From NCBI GenBank assembly GCA_009841255.1, contig VXMD01000005.1:1-51942 (forward strand): a stretch of 51,942 nucleotides of DNA, written 5' to 3'. The notes beneath the pieces are model-generated. The model was not told the origin of the DNA, made no database searches, and was given only the letters and a program-made list of their open reading frames with translations. Every line of letters starts with the position of its first letter. Position 1 is the first letter of the stretch. The stretch comes from Candidatus Poribacteria bacterium (GTDB lineage: Bacteria; Poribacteria; WGA-4E; WGA-3G). Positions 1 through 9,231 of the stretch are shown in pieces. Both the position numbers and the translations under genes were made by a program.

Positions 1-1246
1 GTATTCTACCACAATCTTGGTTTAGGGAGTGGCCCGAATTTCCGGGGGCAGTACATATCATTCCACCACTTGGGTTATAGTCGGCGGCTATTGAATTACG
101 TTTTTCAACATACTCATCAAAAGGCAACTTGTTTGCGTCGGAAATTTTATAATCTTCACATTCGTAAATCTTCACTAAACCTACATTTTGTCGCTCTATT
201 TCTTTAACCAACCTTGGCTTTCCATATTCGACAATCAAATTTCTATAACCATTCGCTTTTTCGGTAAAGTGAGAAGTATCAATAAACTCTGGCAAGTTTT
301 CCTTAAACTGTTTAATATCTTTGGCATATACTAACAGATACTCACAAATATCAAAAATAGGTGCTTGTTGCCCAACACCTGCTGGATCTTTGACCTTTAC
401 CGTTACTGTGGAAATGTGGTTTTCACGCCCAAATATTTCATCACAGAGAACTTTCAAGTATGCAAATTCTCGTTCGTCAATGCTAATCCAAATACTACCG
501 CTATTTGAAAGAAAGTATTTAGCTGCTTCGAGTCGATTTTTTTCAAACGTCAGCCATGTCGAATGATTAAAACTATCGTTATAGCCAAATGAATCATTTC
601 CCGTGTTATACGGTGGATCAATGTAAATCAGTTTGACCTTTTCGCGAAACTGCTCTTTGAGGGTGTGGAGGGCGATGAGGTTATTACCTTTAATGATAAG
701 ATTCTCGCGAATGAGACCGTCCTGGTCACATTGGATGTTCGTTACCTCTTGTTCACCAGTAACAGTGTAGCGTTTCCAGTTGGTGAGGACTTTCGGATCG
801 AATATGCGGTTAATTTCGTCAGCTGCAAGGATTTCATTGAAGAAAATTTCTTTGCGGTTTTTCTCCTTTTCCTTCGTCTGTCCGCCCTCCAAGACGCAAT
901 CTTTGTAAGGCCAGACAAGTGCGACTTCGCCGCGTTCACGCAGATACTTCCCATCAATATTCAAACCAATCTTCTTACGAAACTTGGTGTAGGAGTCCGC
1001 AAAGAAGTTTTTATCGGTGATATAGTCAACGAAAGTGTTGCTATCGAATATCCAACGTCCCTCAATTTCCTTAAAGAATTTAGCTTCAACCTCTTTGTTG
1101 GTCAGCAGCAATTTGATAAGGTCTGGGTCCAGTTTCCCTGCGCGTTCTCTGACATTTGCTCGGTGAAGTGATCCGGCTTTGTCAACAAAGTCGGGATTAG
1201 ATTCGAGCAGTTTAATTAGTTTTTTGTCAAATTTCTCTTTTGACAT
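1..1246 (-). CDS. Type III restriction-modification system adenine methyltransferase (Mod), 3' end outside window
   Basis: The reading frame starts at an ATG at 1246 and stays open to base 1, so about 415 N-terminal residues are present. The catalytic motif DPPYNTG lies near residue 207. It follows the sequence LIYI and is preceded by a segment (NLIIKGNNLIALHTL) typical of beta-class N6-adenine methyltransferases of type III Mod subunits. The roughly 200-residue N-terminal region before the DPPY motif, with TVTGEQEV, is also typical of this family. Such enzymes methylate adenine in a short asymmetric site and partner with a Res helicase-nuclease, which would lie beyond the left edge. It sits 52 bp downstream of the FRG-domain gene on the same strand, so the two may be cotranscribed. 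The specificity domain and C-terminus cannot be seen. Confidence 0.9.
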   Translation of the reverse strand, partial: MSKEKFDKKLIKLLESNPDFVDKAGSLHRANVRERAGKLDPDLIKLLLTNKEVEAKFFKEIEGRWIFDSNTFVDYITDKNFFADSYTKFRKKIGLNIDGKYLRERGEVALVWPYKDCVLEGGQTKEKEKNRKEIFFNEILAADEINRIFDPKVLTNWKRYTVTGEQEVTNIQCDQDGLIRENLIIKGNNLIALHTLKEQFREKVKLIYIDPPYNTGNDSFGYNDSFNHSTWLTFEKNRLEAAKYFLSNSGSIWISIDEREFAYLKVLCDEIFGRENHISTVTVKVKDPAGVGQQAPIFDICEYLLVYAKDIKQFKENLPEFIDTSHFTEKANGYRNLIVEYGKPRLVKEIERQNVGLVKIYECEDYKISDANKLPFDEYVEKRNSIAADYNPSGGMICTAPGNSGHSLNQDCGRI

Positions 1247-1298
1247 AGGGACGTGTCCTTCCTGTGTTAATGTGGGTTGTTGAGATAGGATTTGTCCA

Positions 1299-2627
1299 TC
1301 AATTCTTTTCTACGATACGTTTTTCGATTCGTTGAATGTTCGACTTAATTTCACCTATGCTCCGTGCATTAGGAGACAAAAACCTTAATGCCTTTTGAAA
1401 ATCTCTTTTTGCCTCATCAAGATTCCCTAGATCTTCATTTACCTTTCCGCGCAAACGGTAAGCATAAAAATCATCGGGCTCTATCTGCAGATGTTGGTCG
1501 ATATCGTTTATAGTTTCTTGGTATTGCCTCAAATTCCATTTTGCTATGGCTCGTCGGATGTAGCAAGAGGGATTATCAGGATCCAGTTCAATAACCTTAT
1601 CAAAGGCGGCGATAGCCTTTCGGTCTTCCTTCATGTGAGATAGCACTTTCCCTTGCATTTCAAATGCATGCGGATTGCTGTTTATCTTAACCATCTTGTC
1701 AAGGTCATCAATAGTGTCCCTGTTTTGGCCCAGTGCCCGTTTCGCTAATGCTCGCCAGAGGTAGGTTTCTGAATCTTGGGGGTCCAATTCAATAGCTTTG
1801 TCATAATTTAGGATGGCTTCCTCATATTGAGTTTCGCTGTGTGCTCGCTCAGCACGTCTAAAATAGTCTGAGGCCCCAAGTTCCTCGTATAATGTATCTT
1901 CACGATGTAAACGCGAAAAACCATCAAAGTCAGGAAACAACATGGCTTCATTAATACCCGATACCTGTTCTAACTCAATTAAAATATCCTTCTTGCACTC
2001 TTCTTCAATGATACATGCCTCATTCTCATCAATTTCGGGAGCCCCAAACACAAAGACAGATTGCTGTGCGATAATACGGTTGTTTTGGTATCCTGGTTCC
2101 CAATGGTACAGTTGCCGATCGCGTCCATAAGGTTGAGAGCGTGGAAGGAAATAACTGATTTTTTCTTTCAGCAAGTCTGGTGTAACTTTCTTAAAATTAA
2201 GCGGATCATTAGGCACAGCATAGACTTTACCATCTGGAGGATTTTCCGAATCTCGCTGGTTCTTTTCCCACTTGGAATCTTTCTGACAAGCGAAATAGAG
2301 TGCAACTTGTGCATTGTGGGTAAAGTCAATTAGACATGTAGCTGCCCCAAAGTGTTGAAGTTGCGCAAGTATTTCCAAATCTCCGAGTTCTCGTCCGTCT
2401 CTCTCGCCATGCCCCCGAAGGCGTGCGTCTGCAATTAAATGTTTATTGATTTGAAGAAATTTTTCTAAATTCCTGTTTTCTTCTTTCGGGCGGCGGTAAG
2501 CAGACGCTTGTATCCTATATTCTGCATTTGGCACACCTCGAAACAGACACTTTTTGAAATCTAATTGTTTTACCCATCCAATAAACTCACCCAACGATGA
2601 GATTTGAATAGGTTCTTTTTTCTGCAT
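1299..2627 (-). CDS. FRG-domain protein with C-terminal TPR repeats
   Basis: 442 residues. The N-terminal half carries the FRG signature (LFRG near residues 28-31) followed by RIQASAYRR. The conserved HFGAATCLIDFTHNAQVALYF block, near residues 92-113, has the Gln-His-Phe-Gly and Leu-Ile-Asp-Phe-Thr features of FRG domains. From about residue 260 onward there are four to five TPR units, recognisable by repeats such as YDKAIELDP and FDKVIELDP. FRG domains are widespread in variable, phage-defence-like loci; their biochemical activity is not firmly established. The gene is directly upstream of a type III methyltransferase, which fits a defence role, but this is inference. No signal peptide or membrane segment is seen, so it should be cytoplasmic. 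Confidence 0.85.
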   Translation of the reverse strand: MQKKEPIQISSLGEFIGWVKQLDFKKCLFRGVPNAEYRIQASAYRRPKEENRNLEKFLQINKHLIADARLRGHGERDGRELGDLEILAQLQHFGAATCLIDFTHNAQVALYFACQKDSKWEKNQRDSENPPDGKVYAVPNDPLNFKKVTPDLLKEKISYFLPRSQPYGRDRQLYHWEPGYQNNRIIAQQSVFVFGAPEIDENEACIIEEECKKDILIELEQVSGINEAMLFPDFDGFSRLHREDTLYEELGASDYFRRAERAHSETQYEEAILNYDKAIELDPQDSETYLWRALAKRALGQNRDTIDDLDKMVKINSNPHAFEMQGKVLSHMKEDRKAIAAFDKVIELDPDNPSCYIRRAIAKWNLRQYQETINDIDQHLQIEPDDFYAYRLRGKVNEDLGNLDEAKRDFQKALRFLSPNARSIGEIKSNIQRIEKRIVEKN

Positions 2628-2689
2628 GTTGTTCTATATCTCTCGGTAGTTTGTATTTGTTACGGCACGACGGAGCGTGCCTACTACTT

Positions 2690-3448
2690 TTAAATCGGAA
2701 ATTGGTGATTGCCTGCGGTCAACCCACCATCAATGACGAAGACTGCTCCGGTTGCAAAACTGGCTTCATCGGATGCCAAGAAGAGTGCAGCGTTCGCAAT
2801 GTCAACCGGTTGTCCAATCCGTCCTAACGGATACCACGGCGTGATTTCGTCGAGGATCTGTGGGTTCCGTTCAATCATCGGCTCCCAGACTTCGGTTTGA
2901 ATCGTTCCGGGACAGATACAGTTGATACGGATATTGTCTTTACCGTGCGCAACCGCCATCGAGCGGGTCAAAGCGATAACGCCACCTTTCGCAGCAGAAT
3001 ACGCATGGATCGCCTGTAACCCGATGAGTCCATTGACGGAAGCGATATTGACGATGCTACCGCCGTCAGCCGCTTGCATCACAGGAACGACGGCAGTGGA
3101 ACAGTGGCTGGTGCCTTGGAGTGCAACCGCTAAGTTCGCTTCCCAGTTGTTGTTCAACACGTCGGCAGTGGAACAGATAGCGTTGTTCACCAAAATGTCA
3201 ACAGTGCCATAGGTGTCAACAGCGGTAGCGATAAGTTTTTCGGCATCGGTGGCATTAGAGACATCGGCGTTGATAAACAGGGCTTCGCCCCCCGCATCGG
3301 TGATAGCAGTGACCGTTGCTGTCCCGAGGGCATCGTTCACGTCGTCAACAACAACTTTCGCTCCCTCTTCGGCGAATCGAAGCGCAACCGCTCTGCCGAT
3401 ACCGCGCCCTGCTCCCGTAACAATGGCTATTTTGTTATCCAACCGCAT
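2690..3448 (-). CDS. SDR-family NAD(P)-dependent oxidoreductase
   Basis: 252 residues, the usual length of a classical short-chain dehydrogenase/reductase. The cofactor-binding motif TGAGRGIG is at residues 11-18. The NNA segment (VNNAICS), the catalytic Ser in IVNIASVNG, and the Tyr-x-x-x-Lys pair in HAYSAAKGG are all present. The C-terminal GAVFVIDGGLTAG is typical of the 3-oxoacyl-ACP reductase-like branch. An Asp-Asp pair after the second beta strand (VVVDD) suggests NAD rather than NADP. The substrate cannot be predicted. It lies downstream of the amino-acid ABC importer on the same strand, 82 bp after the ATPase gene, and could be transcribed with it. Confidence 0.92.
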   Translation of the reverse strand: MRLDNKIAIVTGAGRGIGRAVALRFAEEGAKVVVDDVNDALGTATVTAITDAGGEALFINADVSNATDAEKLIATAVDTYGTVDILVNNAICSTADVLNNNWEANLAVALQGTSHCSTAVVPVMQAADGGSIVNIASVNGLIGLQAIHAYSAAKGGVIALTRSMAVAHGKDNIRINCICPGTIQTEVWEPMIERNPQILDEITPWYPLGRIGQPVDIANAALFLASDEASFATGAVFVIDGGLTAGNHQFPI

Positions 3449-3530
3449 CTACTGCCGTCCTGTATCTTTCTCTTGAGGATTGAGAGTATTAAACGAATAT
3501 GCTGCGGATTATCCATTTTGCAATATATCT

Positions 3531-4259
3531 CTAATGTTGTAGTGTCTGTGAAATGAAAAGCTTCGTGCGCTCGTGCTGCGGGTTATCGAAGAAATCCGCG
3601 GGTGCGGCGTCCTCGACAATCGCTCCCTCATCAAAGAAGAGGATCCGATCGGCGACTTCACGTGCAAATCCCATTTCATGCGTCACGACAAGCATCGTCA
3701 TACCAGAGCGCGCAAGCTCACGCATCACATCCAACACTTCTGTAATCATCTCCGGGTCCAATGCACTTGTCGGTTCATCGAAGAGCATAATTTTCGGTTC
3801 CATCGCCAATGCCCTTGCGATTGCGACCCGCTGTTGTTGCCCACCCGAAATTTCTGAAGGATACTTGTACGCTTGATCTGCGATATCCACCCGTTCTAAA
3901 AGCGATAAAGCGATCTCTTCGGCTTCACTTGCTGTCATCTTTCTGACCCGGATGGGACCCAAGGTGATATTCTGCAGGTTCGTCAGATGCGGAAACAAGT
4001 TGAACTGTTGGAACACCATACCGACTTCCTGACGGATAAGATTGATATTGCGGAGGTCATCACTGAGCTCAACACCATCAACGATAATTGTGCCGCGCTG
4101 ATGCTCCTCCAAACGGTTTAACGTTCGGATAAATGTAGACTTCCCAGAGCCAGAGGGACCGCATATCACCGCCCTTTCGCCTTTTTCAAATGAGGTCGTA
4201 ATCCCTTTGAGGACGTGGAAATCGTCAAACCATTTGTGTACATCCTCGCAGATAATAAT
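3531..4259 (-). CDS. aapP: General L-amino-acid ABC transporter, ATP-binding subunit (AapP/GlnQ type)
   Basis: ATPase that powers uptake by the permeases encoded upstream. Walker [10 protein letters not shown], the Q-loop in [12 protein letters not shown], signature [14 protein letters not shown], Walker [15 protein letters not shown] and the switch His in VVTHEMGFA are all present. The only GTG/ATG near the 5' end (4169) lies right before Walker A and would delete the first two beta strands. The frame stays open upstream to a TAA near 4294 and encodes [19 protein letters not shown], which is family-like sequence. No ATG, GTG or TTG codon exists in that stretch. An ATT at 4257-4259 aligns with Met1 of GlnQ (242 residues); another ATT at 4269-4271 is also possible. 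The leader element described separately ends here. Confidence 0.9.
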   Translation of the reverse strand: MIICEDVHKWFDDFHVLKGITTSFEKGERAVICGPSGSGKSTFIRTLNRLEEHQRGTIIVDGVELSDDLRNINLIRQEVGMVFQQFNLFPHLTNLQNITLGPIRVRKMTASEAEEIALSLLERVDIADQAYKYPSEISGGQQQRVAIARALAMEPKIMLFDEPTSALDPEMITEVLDVMRELARSGMTMLVVTHEMGFAREVADRILFFDEGAIVEDAAPADFFDNPQHERTKLFISQTLQH

Positions 4260-4265
4260 AGGATT

Positions 4266-4352
4266 TTTAATTTTTCCTTGCGGTTCGGTCCGGTCGGTTT
4301 ATTAAATAAAGTGACTTTCCGTAGAACCGCCCTCCATTACATTACGGGCTAT
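4266..4352 (-). repeat. Leader element, long form, abutting aapP
   Basis: On the minus strand this copy begins with a small hairpin, GCCC/GGGC (4346-4349 with 4329-4332), whose loop reads GTAATGTAATGGA. It continues through a GCGG..TCTACGGAAAG segment and ends with CCGCAAGGAAAAATTAAAAA just before the aapP coding frame. The same 3' end (CCGCAAGG, a few bases, AATTAAAAA) occurs before the PLP enzyme at 11655, thiE, thiD and hisF. AAGGA in this end can serve as a Shine-Dalgarno sequence. Confidence 0.65.
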
Positions 4353-4373
4353 GTGCCCTTTAAAAAAAACCGG

Positions 4374-4510
4374 AGCCTGCAACATCGGCACAGGCGGATT
4401 TGAGCAACGCCCATCAAAGTCTAAACGCCCGTCGTTACTCCGCAAGGTATAATTAAAAAACTTGCGCGTAACGAAGTGGCGCGCAGTCCAAGAGACCCTC
4501 AATTAAAAAA
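4374..4510 (+). repeat. Two leader-element copies without a gene: one long form, one short form
   Basis: A plus-strand long copy at 4374-4460 starts with hairpin GCCTG/CAGGC (4375-4379 with 4391-4395). It contains TCAAAGTCTAAACGCCCG and ends CCGCAAGGTATAATTAAAAA. A short copy follows at 4461-4510 with hairpin TGCGCG/CGCGCA (4463-4468 with 4480-4485), conserved loop TAACGAAGTGG and end AATTAAAAAA. They point toward the 3' end of the permease gene at 4524, which is on the other strand, so no start codon follows. Together with the preceding minus-strand copy they fill the gap between aapM and aapP. Confidence 0.6.
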
Positions 4511-4523
4511 CTTGTGGTTATTT

Positions 4524-5705
4524 TCAAATTTCCCCAACACGGAGCGCGTCCTCAATTTCCTGGCTGCCGTAGGACATGGAATAACTGAAAACGAAATAGA
4601 TAATTGCCGCGAACAGATAGACCTCGGCTTGCAGTCCGAACCAGTCTGGATTGGCGATAACGCTTCTGGCGACCCCTAAAAGGTCGATAAGCCCAATGAT
4701 AGCAACTAAGGATGTGTCCTTAAACAACGCGATGAATTGTCCAACAATCGCTGGAATGACCGATCGGAGTGCTTGCGGTAAGACGATCAACAGCATTGTT
4801 TGCGCGTAGTTAAGTCCGATTGCTTGTGCAGCTTCGTGTTGTCCGCGAGGTATCCCTTGGAGTCCCCCACGAACGTTCTCCGCCATGTAGGCGGCAGAGA
4901 AGAAAGTGATTCCGATCATCATCCGTAAAACCTGGTTAATATCAAAACCCGGCATGAAGATCGGTATCAAGATACTCCCCATGAATAGGATTGTTATCAA
5001 CGGCACACCGCGAACCATCTCAATATAAGCCGTTGAAACCCATCGGATAACAGGAAGATTGCTCTGACGGCAGAGTGCTAAAAACACACCAAGCGGAAAA
5101 GAGACGACGATACCTACGACCGCTAAAATCAGGGTCAATAGAAGGCCACCCCAATTGCTTGTGAGAACACCATTCTCCCCGAACCCGCGTAACACTATCA
5201 TTATCAAGGGAAAGGAGAGCAACCAACCCCCCAAAATCCAAGGGCGTAACTCTGTTCTGCCACGTCCAAGGAAAAAAGAGGCTGCTGTTATGGCGACCGC
5301 GCCTAAAAACCACCCTCGCGTCGAGAGTTCAAAGGAGAGCAGCGCACCGATGAACCAAATACCCCCAAGCACAACGGCAAATCGGAGCGCCAAACCACCC
5401 CACACCCCGGCACTCAAACCCACAAACACACACAAAATATAAATCACACTCCATACGCGCCATATCTGTTCCCGTGGATAAGCCCCGATGCCAAAGAGCT
5501 GAAGGTTCGCCGGAATAACGCCCCACTTCGCTTCTGTGAGGGCCCACGTCAAAAGCCCCTTAAAAGCAAAGAAAAGGACCACAAGCGCCAAGCAACTCAA
5601 CAGCACGTTGTACCAAGAGTTAAATAAGTTGTCCTTCAGCCATCGTGCGGGACCTTTTGTGTGGGTTGGGGGCTTAATTTCCTGCGTAAGCTCTCGTTCT
5701 TCCAC
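4524..5705 (-). CDS. aapM: General L-amino-acid ABC transporter permease (AapM type)
   Basis: 393 residues, near the usual length of AapM and longer than simple GlnP-type permeases because of an N-terminal extension with several membrane segments (residues about 30-190). The C-terminal half is a standard HisMQ-type permease domain. It has YIEMVRGVPLITILFMGS, the EAA-loop sequence GQHEAAQAIGLNYAQTMLLIVLPQALR that contacts the ATPase, and GQFIALFKDTSLVAIIGLIDLL. It lies 45 bp downstream of the other permease gene. The gap to the ATPase gene (about 260 bp) is unusually long for such an operon because it is filled with leader-type repeats. Confidence 0.92.
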   Translation of the reverse strand: MEERELTQEIKPPTHTKGPARWLKDNLFNSWYNVLLSCLALVVLFFAFKGLLTWALTEAKWGVIPANLQLFGIGAYPREQIWRVWSVIYILCVFVGLSAGVWGGLALRFAVVLGGIWFIGALLSFELSTRGWFLGAVAITAASFFLGRGRTELRPWILGGWLLSFPLIMIVLRGFGENGVLTSNWGGLLLTLILAVVGIVVSFPLGVFLALCRQSNLPVIRWVSTAYIEMVRGVPLITILFMGSILIPIFMPGFDINQVLRMMIGITFFSAAYMAENVRGGLQGIPRGQHEAAQAIGLNYAQTMLLIVLPQALRSVIPAIVGQFIALFKDTSLVAIIGLIDLLGVARSVIANPDWFGLQAEVYLFAAIIYFVFSYSMSYGSQEIEDALRVGEI

Positions 5706-5750
5706 TGTGTGATGCGCCTCCCTTATCGGTTAGAACGATTGACAATTCAA

Positions 5751-6935
5751 TCACCGTCTCACTCGGTTAATCCAACGGTTGTACCAATTCATGGCTGCTG
5801 ATGTCGTCAAACTCATCACCAGATAGCTCACCATAATCATCGCAAAAACAGGGATTGATTGTCCCGTCTGCGTCATCATCGTATTTCCGACGCTCACCAG
5901 ATCCGGGAAACCGATTGCAACAGCCAAACTTGAATTTTTCGTGAGGTTCAGGTACTGGCTGGTCAGCGGTGGCACAATGATAGGGATAGACTGGGGGAGA
6001 ACGATTAACCGTAATGTCTGCGATTCACTCAAACCGACGGCTCTCGCGGCTTCCCGTTGGCCCTTAACGACCGATTGTATACCGCTTCTCACGATTTCGG
6101 CAATAAAAGCACCTGTATACACAGAAAGCGCAATTAAAAGGGCAGAAAACTCTGGTGAAAAGCGCATCCCGCCTTGGAAATTGAAACCTTGTAACACCGG
6201 TAAATCCAGCGTAAAGGGTCTGCCCGGGGTGAGAAACCATCCACCAAGTGCCACGATCAGGAAGGCAGGCAGCGCCCACTTGGCGCGAAAACCGGGACGA
6301 TCCAACTGTTGGAGCTTCCGCCACCGCACGACATAGAGAATCACCGCCAAGAGGAAACCCGCACCGAGAAAACCGAGCCAAATTTTCAGACTTGAGGTAG
6401 GTTCAGGCGACGGTAGGTATATCCCCCGGTTGTTAATGAACACGCTGCCGAACAGTGCGATACTCTCTCTAACTCTGGGGAGTTGACCGACGACGGCAGT
6501 GTACCAAAACAGAATCTGGAGCAGGAGCGGAATGTTTCGGAAACATTCAACATAAGCGGTCGCTATCGTTCGGATTAACCAGTTACTCGACAGTCGAGCG
6601 ATGCCAAAAAGAAGGCCCAGCAGCGTCGCACAGACGATCCCTATGATGCTGACTTTAAGGGTGTTCAGGATCCCAACCCAGAACGCTTTGAGATACACAT
6701 CCGAAGGCTCATAGGGAATACCCTCCGAAATGTCAAATCCAGCTTCGTCCTGAAGAAAATCGAGGTTCAGCGTTAACCCCAGCCCACGCAGCCCCTTTAG
6801 CATGTTCGTGTACAGAATGACTAACAATAGGATTACACCGAGCAAGAAAATAACCTGAAACAGGACCCGCAAAACTCGGATATCTCGCCAGAAGGGGATT
6901 TTTCCCGATACCACCTTAGGTGAATTATTTTCCAT
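5751..6935 (-). CDS. aapQ: General L-amino-acid ABC transporter permease (AapQ type)
   Basis: 394 residues counted from the ATG at 6935, which lies two bases after the TAA of the binding-protein gene. A frame-compatible start farther upstream (6980) would overlap that gene by 43 bp and adds nothing family-like. The N-terminal membrane segment (VLFQVIFLLGVILLLVILY), the segment TLKVSIIGIVCATLLGLLFG, then YVECFRNIPLLLQILFWY and the EAA-loop GQREAARAVGLSESQTLRLIVLPQ identify it as an inner-membrane amino-acid permease. The insertion between membrane segments (residues about 150-250) matches the AapQ subgroup. Together with AapM it forms the heterodimeric channel. Confidence 0.92.
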   Translation of the reverse strand: MENNSPKVVSGKIPFWRDIRVLRVLFQVIFLLGVILLLVILYTNMLKGLRGLGLTLNLDFLQDEAGFDISEGIPYEPSDVYLKAFWVGILNTLKVSIIGIVCATLLGLLFGIARLSSNWLIRTIATAYVECFRNIPLLLQILFWYTAVVGQLPRVRESIALFGSVFINNRGIYLPSPEPTSSLKIWLGFLGAGFLLAVILYVVRWRKLQQLDRPGFRAKWALPAFLIVALGGWFLTPGRPFTLDLPVLQGFNFQGGMRFSPEFSALLIALSVYTGAFIAEIVRSGIQSVVKGQREAARAVGLSESQTLRLIVLPQSIPIIVPPLTSQYLNLTKNSSLAVAIGFPDLVSVGNTMMTQTGQSIPVFAMIMVSYLVMSLTTSAAMNWYNRWINRVRR

Positions 6936-6937
6936 CT

Positions 6938-8011
6938 TTAACGGAACGGCATCGCATAAAGTAAACCGCCTTGCGTCCACGGTTTATTGACCCCACGCGG
7001 CAGACCCAACGGTGTCAGATTACGGTCAAAAATCTCGCCATAGTTGCCGACAGCAGCGATGACTTGGCGTGCCCAATCCTTCGACAGCCCGAGTTTTTCA
7101 CCCATACCCCCACTCTCATCTAAACCCAAGAACCGCTTGATTTCGGGATTCTCTGTATTCTCTGGTTTAAAGGTGCTGACGTTGGCTTGCGTAATGCCGT
7201 GCTCCTCGGCAGAGAACGTGGCATAAACGACCCAACTCACGACATCATTCCACTTGTTATCTCCGTGGACGGTGACAGGACCCAAAGGTTCTTTTGAAAT
7301 GGTTACGTCAAGAATAACATGGTCATCCGGGTTTTTTAGGGATTGACGCCGAGAGAGTAATTGGGACTTATCGCTTGTCACGACATCACAACGCTCTTGG
7401 TCGTAACTTTGATAAAGCGTCTCAGTCTCCTCAAAGACAACAGGTTCAACTTCGATGCCTAAGGCGCGTGTCGTATCAGCGAGGTTTAACTCGGTCGTAC
7501 TGCCAGCGGTGACCCCGACAGTCGCACCCGCCAACTCCGTGAGTGATGTTATCCCCAGCTCCTTGCGGAGCATGAACCCCTGCCCGTCGTAAAAGGTCGG
7601 TGGGCAGAAGTCAGCACCGAGATCGGTGTCGCGGGTCAATGTCCAAGTGGTGTTGCGGATAAGAACATCTATTTCGCCCGTCTGGAGAGCGGGAAAACGT
7701 TCAGCCGCCTTTAAGGGACGGAACTCCACCTTATTCGGATCCCCCAGAACGGCAGCGGCGATTGCCCGACCGTAATCTACGTCAAACCCCTTCCATTCAC
7801 CATCCTGGCCGAGGAAACCGAAGCCGGGCAATTCTTTGTTCACCCCACATATCAGTCGCCCTCTGTTCTTAACTTTGTCGAGAATACCTTCCTCACCTTC
7901 GGCGAGTAATGGAACTACTAACGCAATCGCTAAAAGGAATGCGGAAACGCGAAACAATAATTTACGCACAGAAATCCTCTCTTTTCGATGTGCCCCTATC
8001 GTAGAGGTCAT
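6938..8011 (-). CDS. aapJ: General L-amino-acid ABC transporter periplasmic binding protein (AapJ type)
   Basis: 357 residues with a signal peptide (basic start, hydrophobic run VSAFLLAIALVVPLLA, residues about 20-37). The mature part begins ILDKVKNRGRLICGVNKELPGFGFLG and continues WKGFDVDYGRAIAAAVLG. This is the family 3 solute-binding fold, in which such sequence precedes the ligand pocket. NTTWTLTRDTDLGADFCPPTFYDGQGFM is highly typical of AapJ/BztA-type general amino-acid binding proteins. It is the first gene of the four-gene importer cluster, so the promoter should lie in 8012-8370. An in-frame GTG at residue 15 would shorten the signal peptide n-region; the ATG is preferred. Confidence 0.93.
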   Translation of the reverse strand: MTSTIGAHRKERISVRKLLFRVSAFLLAIALVVPLLAEGEEGILDKVKNRGRLICGVNKELPGFGFLGQDGEWKGFDVDYGRAIAAAVLGDPNKVEFRPLKAAERFPALQTGEIDVLIRNTTWTLTRDTDLGADFCPPTFYDGQGFMLRKELGITSLTELAGATVGVTAGSTTELNLADTTRALGIEVEPVVFEETETLYQSYDQERCDVVTSDKSQLLSRRQSLKNPDDHVILDVTISKEPLGPVTVHGDNKWNDVVSWVVYATFSAEEHGITQANVSTFKPENTENPEIKRFLGLDESGGMGEKLGLSKDWARQVIAAVGNYGEIFDRNLTPLGLPRGVNKPWTQGGLLYAMPFR

Positions 8012-8126
8012 TTAATGTTCCTTTAGGTTAAGTCAGATCTGTTAGAATCGCCAACAATTTTACCAAAATCGCTTTTATGCCTTTCTGAGAAAAAGAAAGG
8101 CGATTACTATACTTTTATACATTTTA

Positions 8127-8303
8127 TCAAACCGCCCCTATGTTGTCAAGCAAATTAAAGGCTTTGTCAATTTGCCCCATTTCGTGCAACTGAACATAGC
8201 GTATGTCCTCTTTCGTGCAGTACATCCTCAATATTTGGCGAAGTGTCGCACCAGTTGATGCAATCAGATCGGCACGAAATTTGCTAAAGTCAAGGCGTAT
8301 ACT
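8127..8303 (-). pseudogene. Possible remnant of a coding region in the aapJ upstream gap
   Basis: In the 358 bp without an assigned gene (8012-8370) one minus-strand frame is open for 58 codons and reads protein-like sequence (FRADLIASTGATLRQILRMY, then YVQLHEMGQIDKAFNLLDN). It has no ATG near its 5' end and is closed upstream by a TGA. I do not recognise the family. It may be a decayed gene fragment or chance. The rest of the gap shows nothing beyond AT-rich sequence near 8100-8125 that could hold the importer promoter. Confidence 0.25.
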
Positions 8304-8370
8304 TCAGGCTTCTCCTCCTATAAACTACAGGCAATGAATAGTTTTAGACTTGAAAAAGGAGTTAATTGCT

Positions 8371-9146
8371 ATGTTCAGAATCCTCGTTACAATATGGCTG
8401 GTGAGTATGCTCGCTTTTTATACCTTTGACTATAATACGATTGAAGTCCGAACCGATGAACCTATTAAAGTAAATTTTGTACGCCCCCCGGTCTTTCGAT
8501 GGTTAGTGAATTATGACCAACGGATAATAAATCGCTGGATGCGATCGAAGTTGACGACGTTCAACCGCAACCCAATACGCCCGTAAATTTTCTGCGGTCA
8601 GACCCAGTAGATGGTTTCTCAATTATTGGTGTTGAGACCATCAGGCTTTATTTTGATAACAGACCGACAGATGTGAAAATAACAGAAGCTTCAGAAGATA
8701 TTCATCGGGCGATTGTCAAAGGCAACACCGTCGAGGTCTCTATCACTCAACCTGTCTCCGCGCGTTATATTCACTTTACTATTACATGGAGCGGTGGCAA
8801 GGTGAGACTGGTTTACCCGAACAATCCAGACGATTATATAGCGGATTTTCTGATGGCGTGGCCAGCAGAGGGTAGTTCAATTGTTGGCGTTAATGAGATC
8901 CAAGTTTGTGTGGGTGGCGTCCCCGAAAATGTCAAATGTTATAACCATACATCCGAAAGTTTCATTGATGTAGGTGTTTTCACAAACACGATCTATATTG
9001 ATGTGCCTCACCCGATCAGAGAATCTTCTATCAGCTTTACGGTCTCATGGACCTCAAGAGATGAGACGAAACAGAATTCAAAGAAGTTGACGTATACGAA
9101 CGAAGACGCCGCGCCCAAAGAAACCGAAAAATGGAAAATTCAATGA
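8371..9146 (+). pseudogene. Frameshifted gene for a membrane-anchored or secreted protein
   Basis: Translation should start at ATG 8371, preceded by AAGGAG at nine bases. The product begins with a hydrophobic segment (MFRILVTIWLVSMLAFYTF), then EPIKVNFVRPP, and the frame closes at 8586. A second frame, open from 8517 to the TGA at 9146, continues in the same style (TPVNFLRSDPVDGFSIIGVE, then beta-rich repeats such as FDNRPTDVKITEASEDIHRA). The two halves together would give one protein of roughly 255 residues with an N-terminal signal or anchor and a beta-sandwich-like body. The shift must occur within 8517-8584. It could be a true inactivating indel, programmed frameshifting or an assembly error. 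The family is not recognised. Confidence 0.55.
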
Positions 9147-9231
9147 TCCTAACCCATTACGAACTACACTTGACATATTTCGGCAACCTTGTTAGTATAG
9201 TTTGAACCCATACTTACCAAGGAGAAAAAAG

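Noticed and set aside
742-957. Small minus-strand ORF and several plus-strand ORFs over 1-1246
   Set aside because: They are shadows of the methyltransferase frame, which is open across the whole stretch and carries the DPPYNTG motif.
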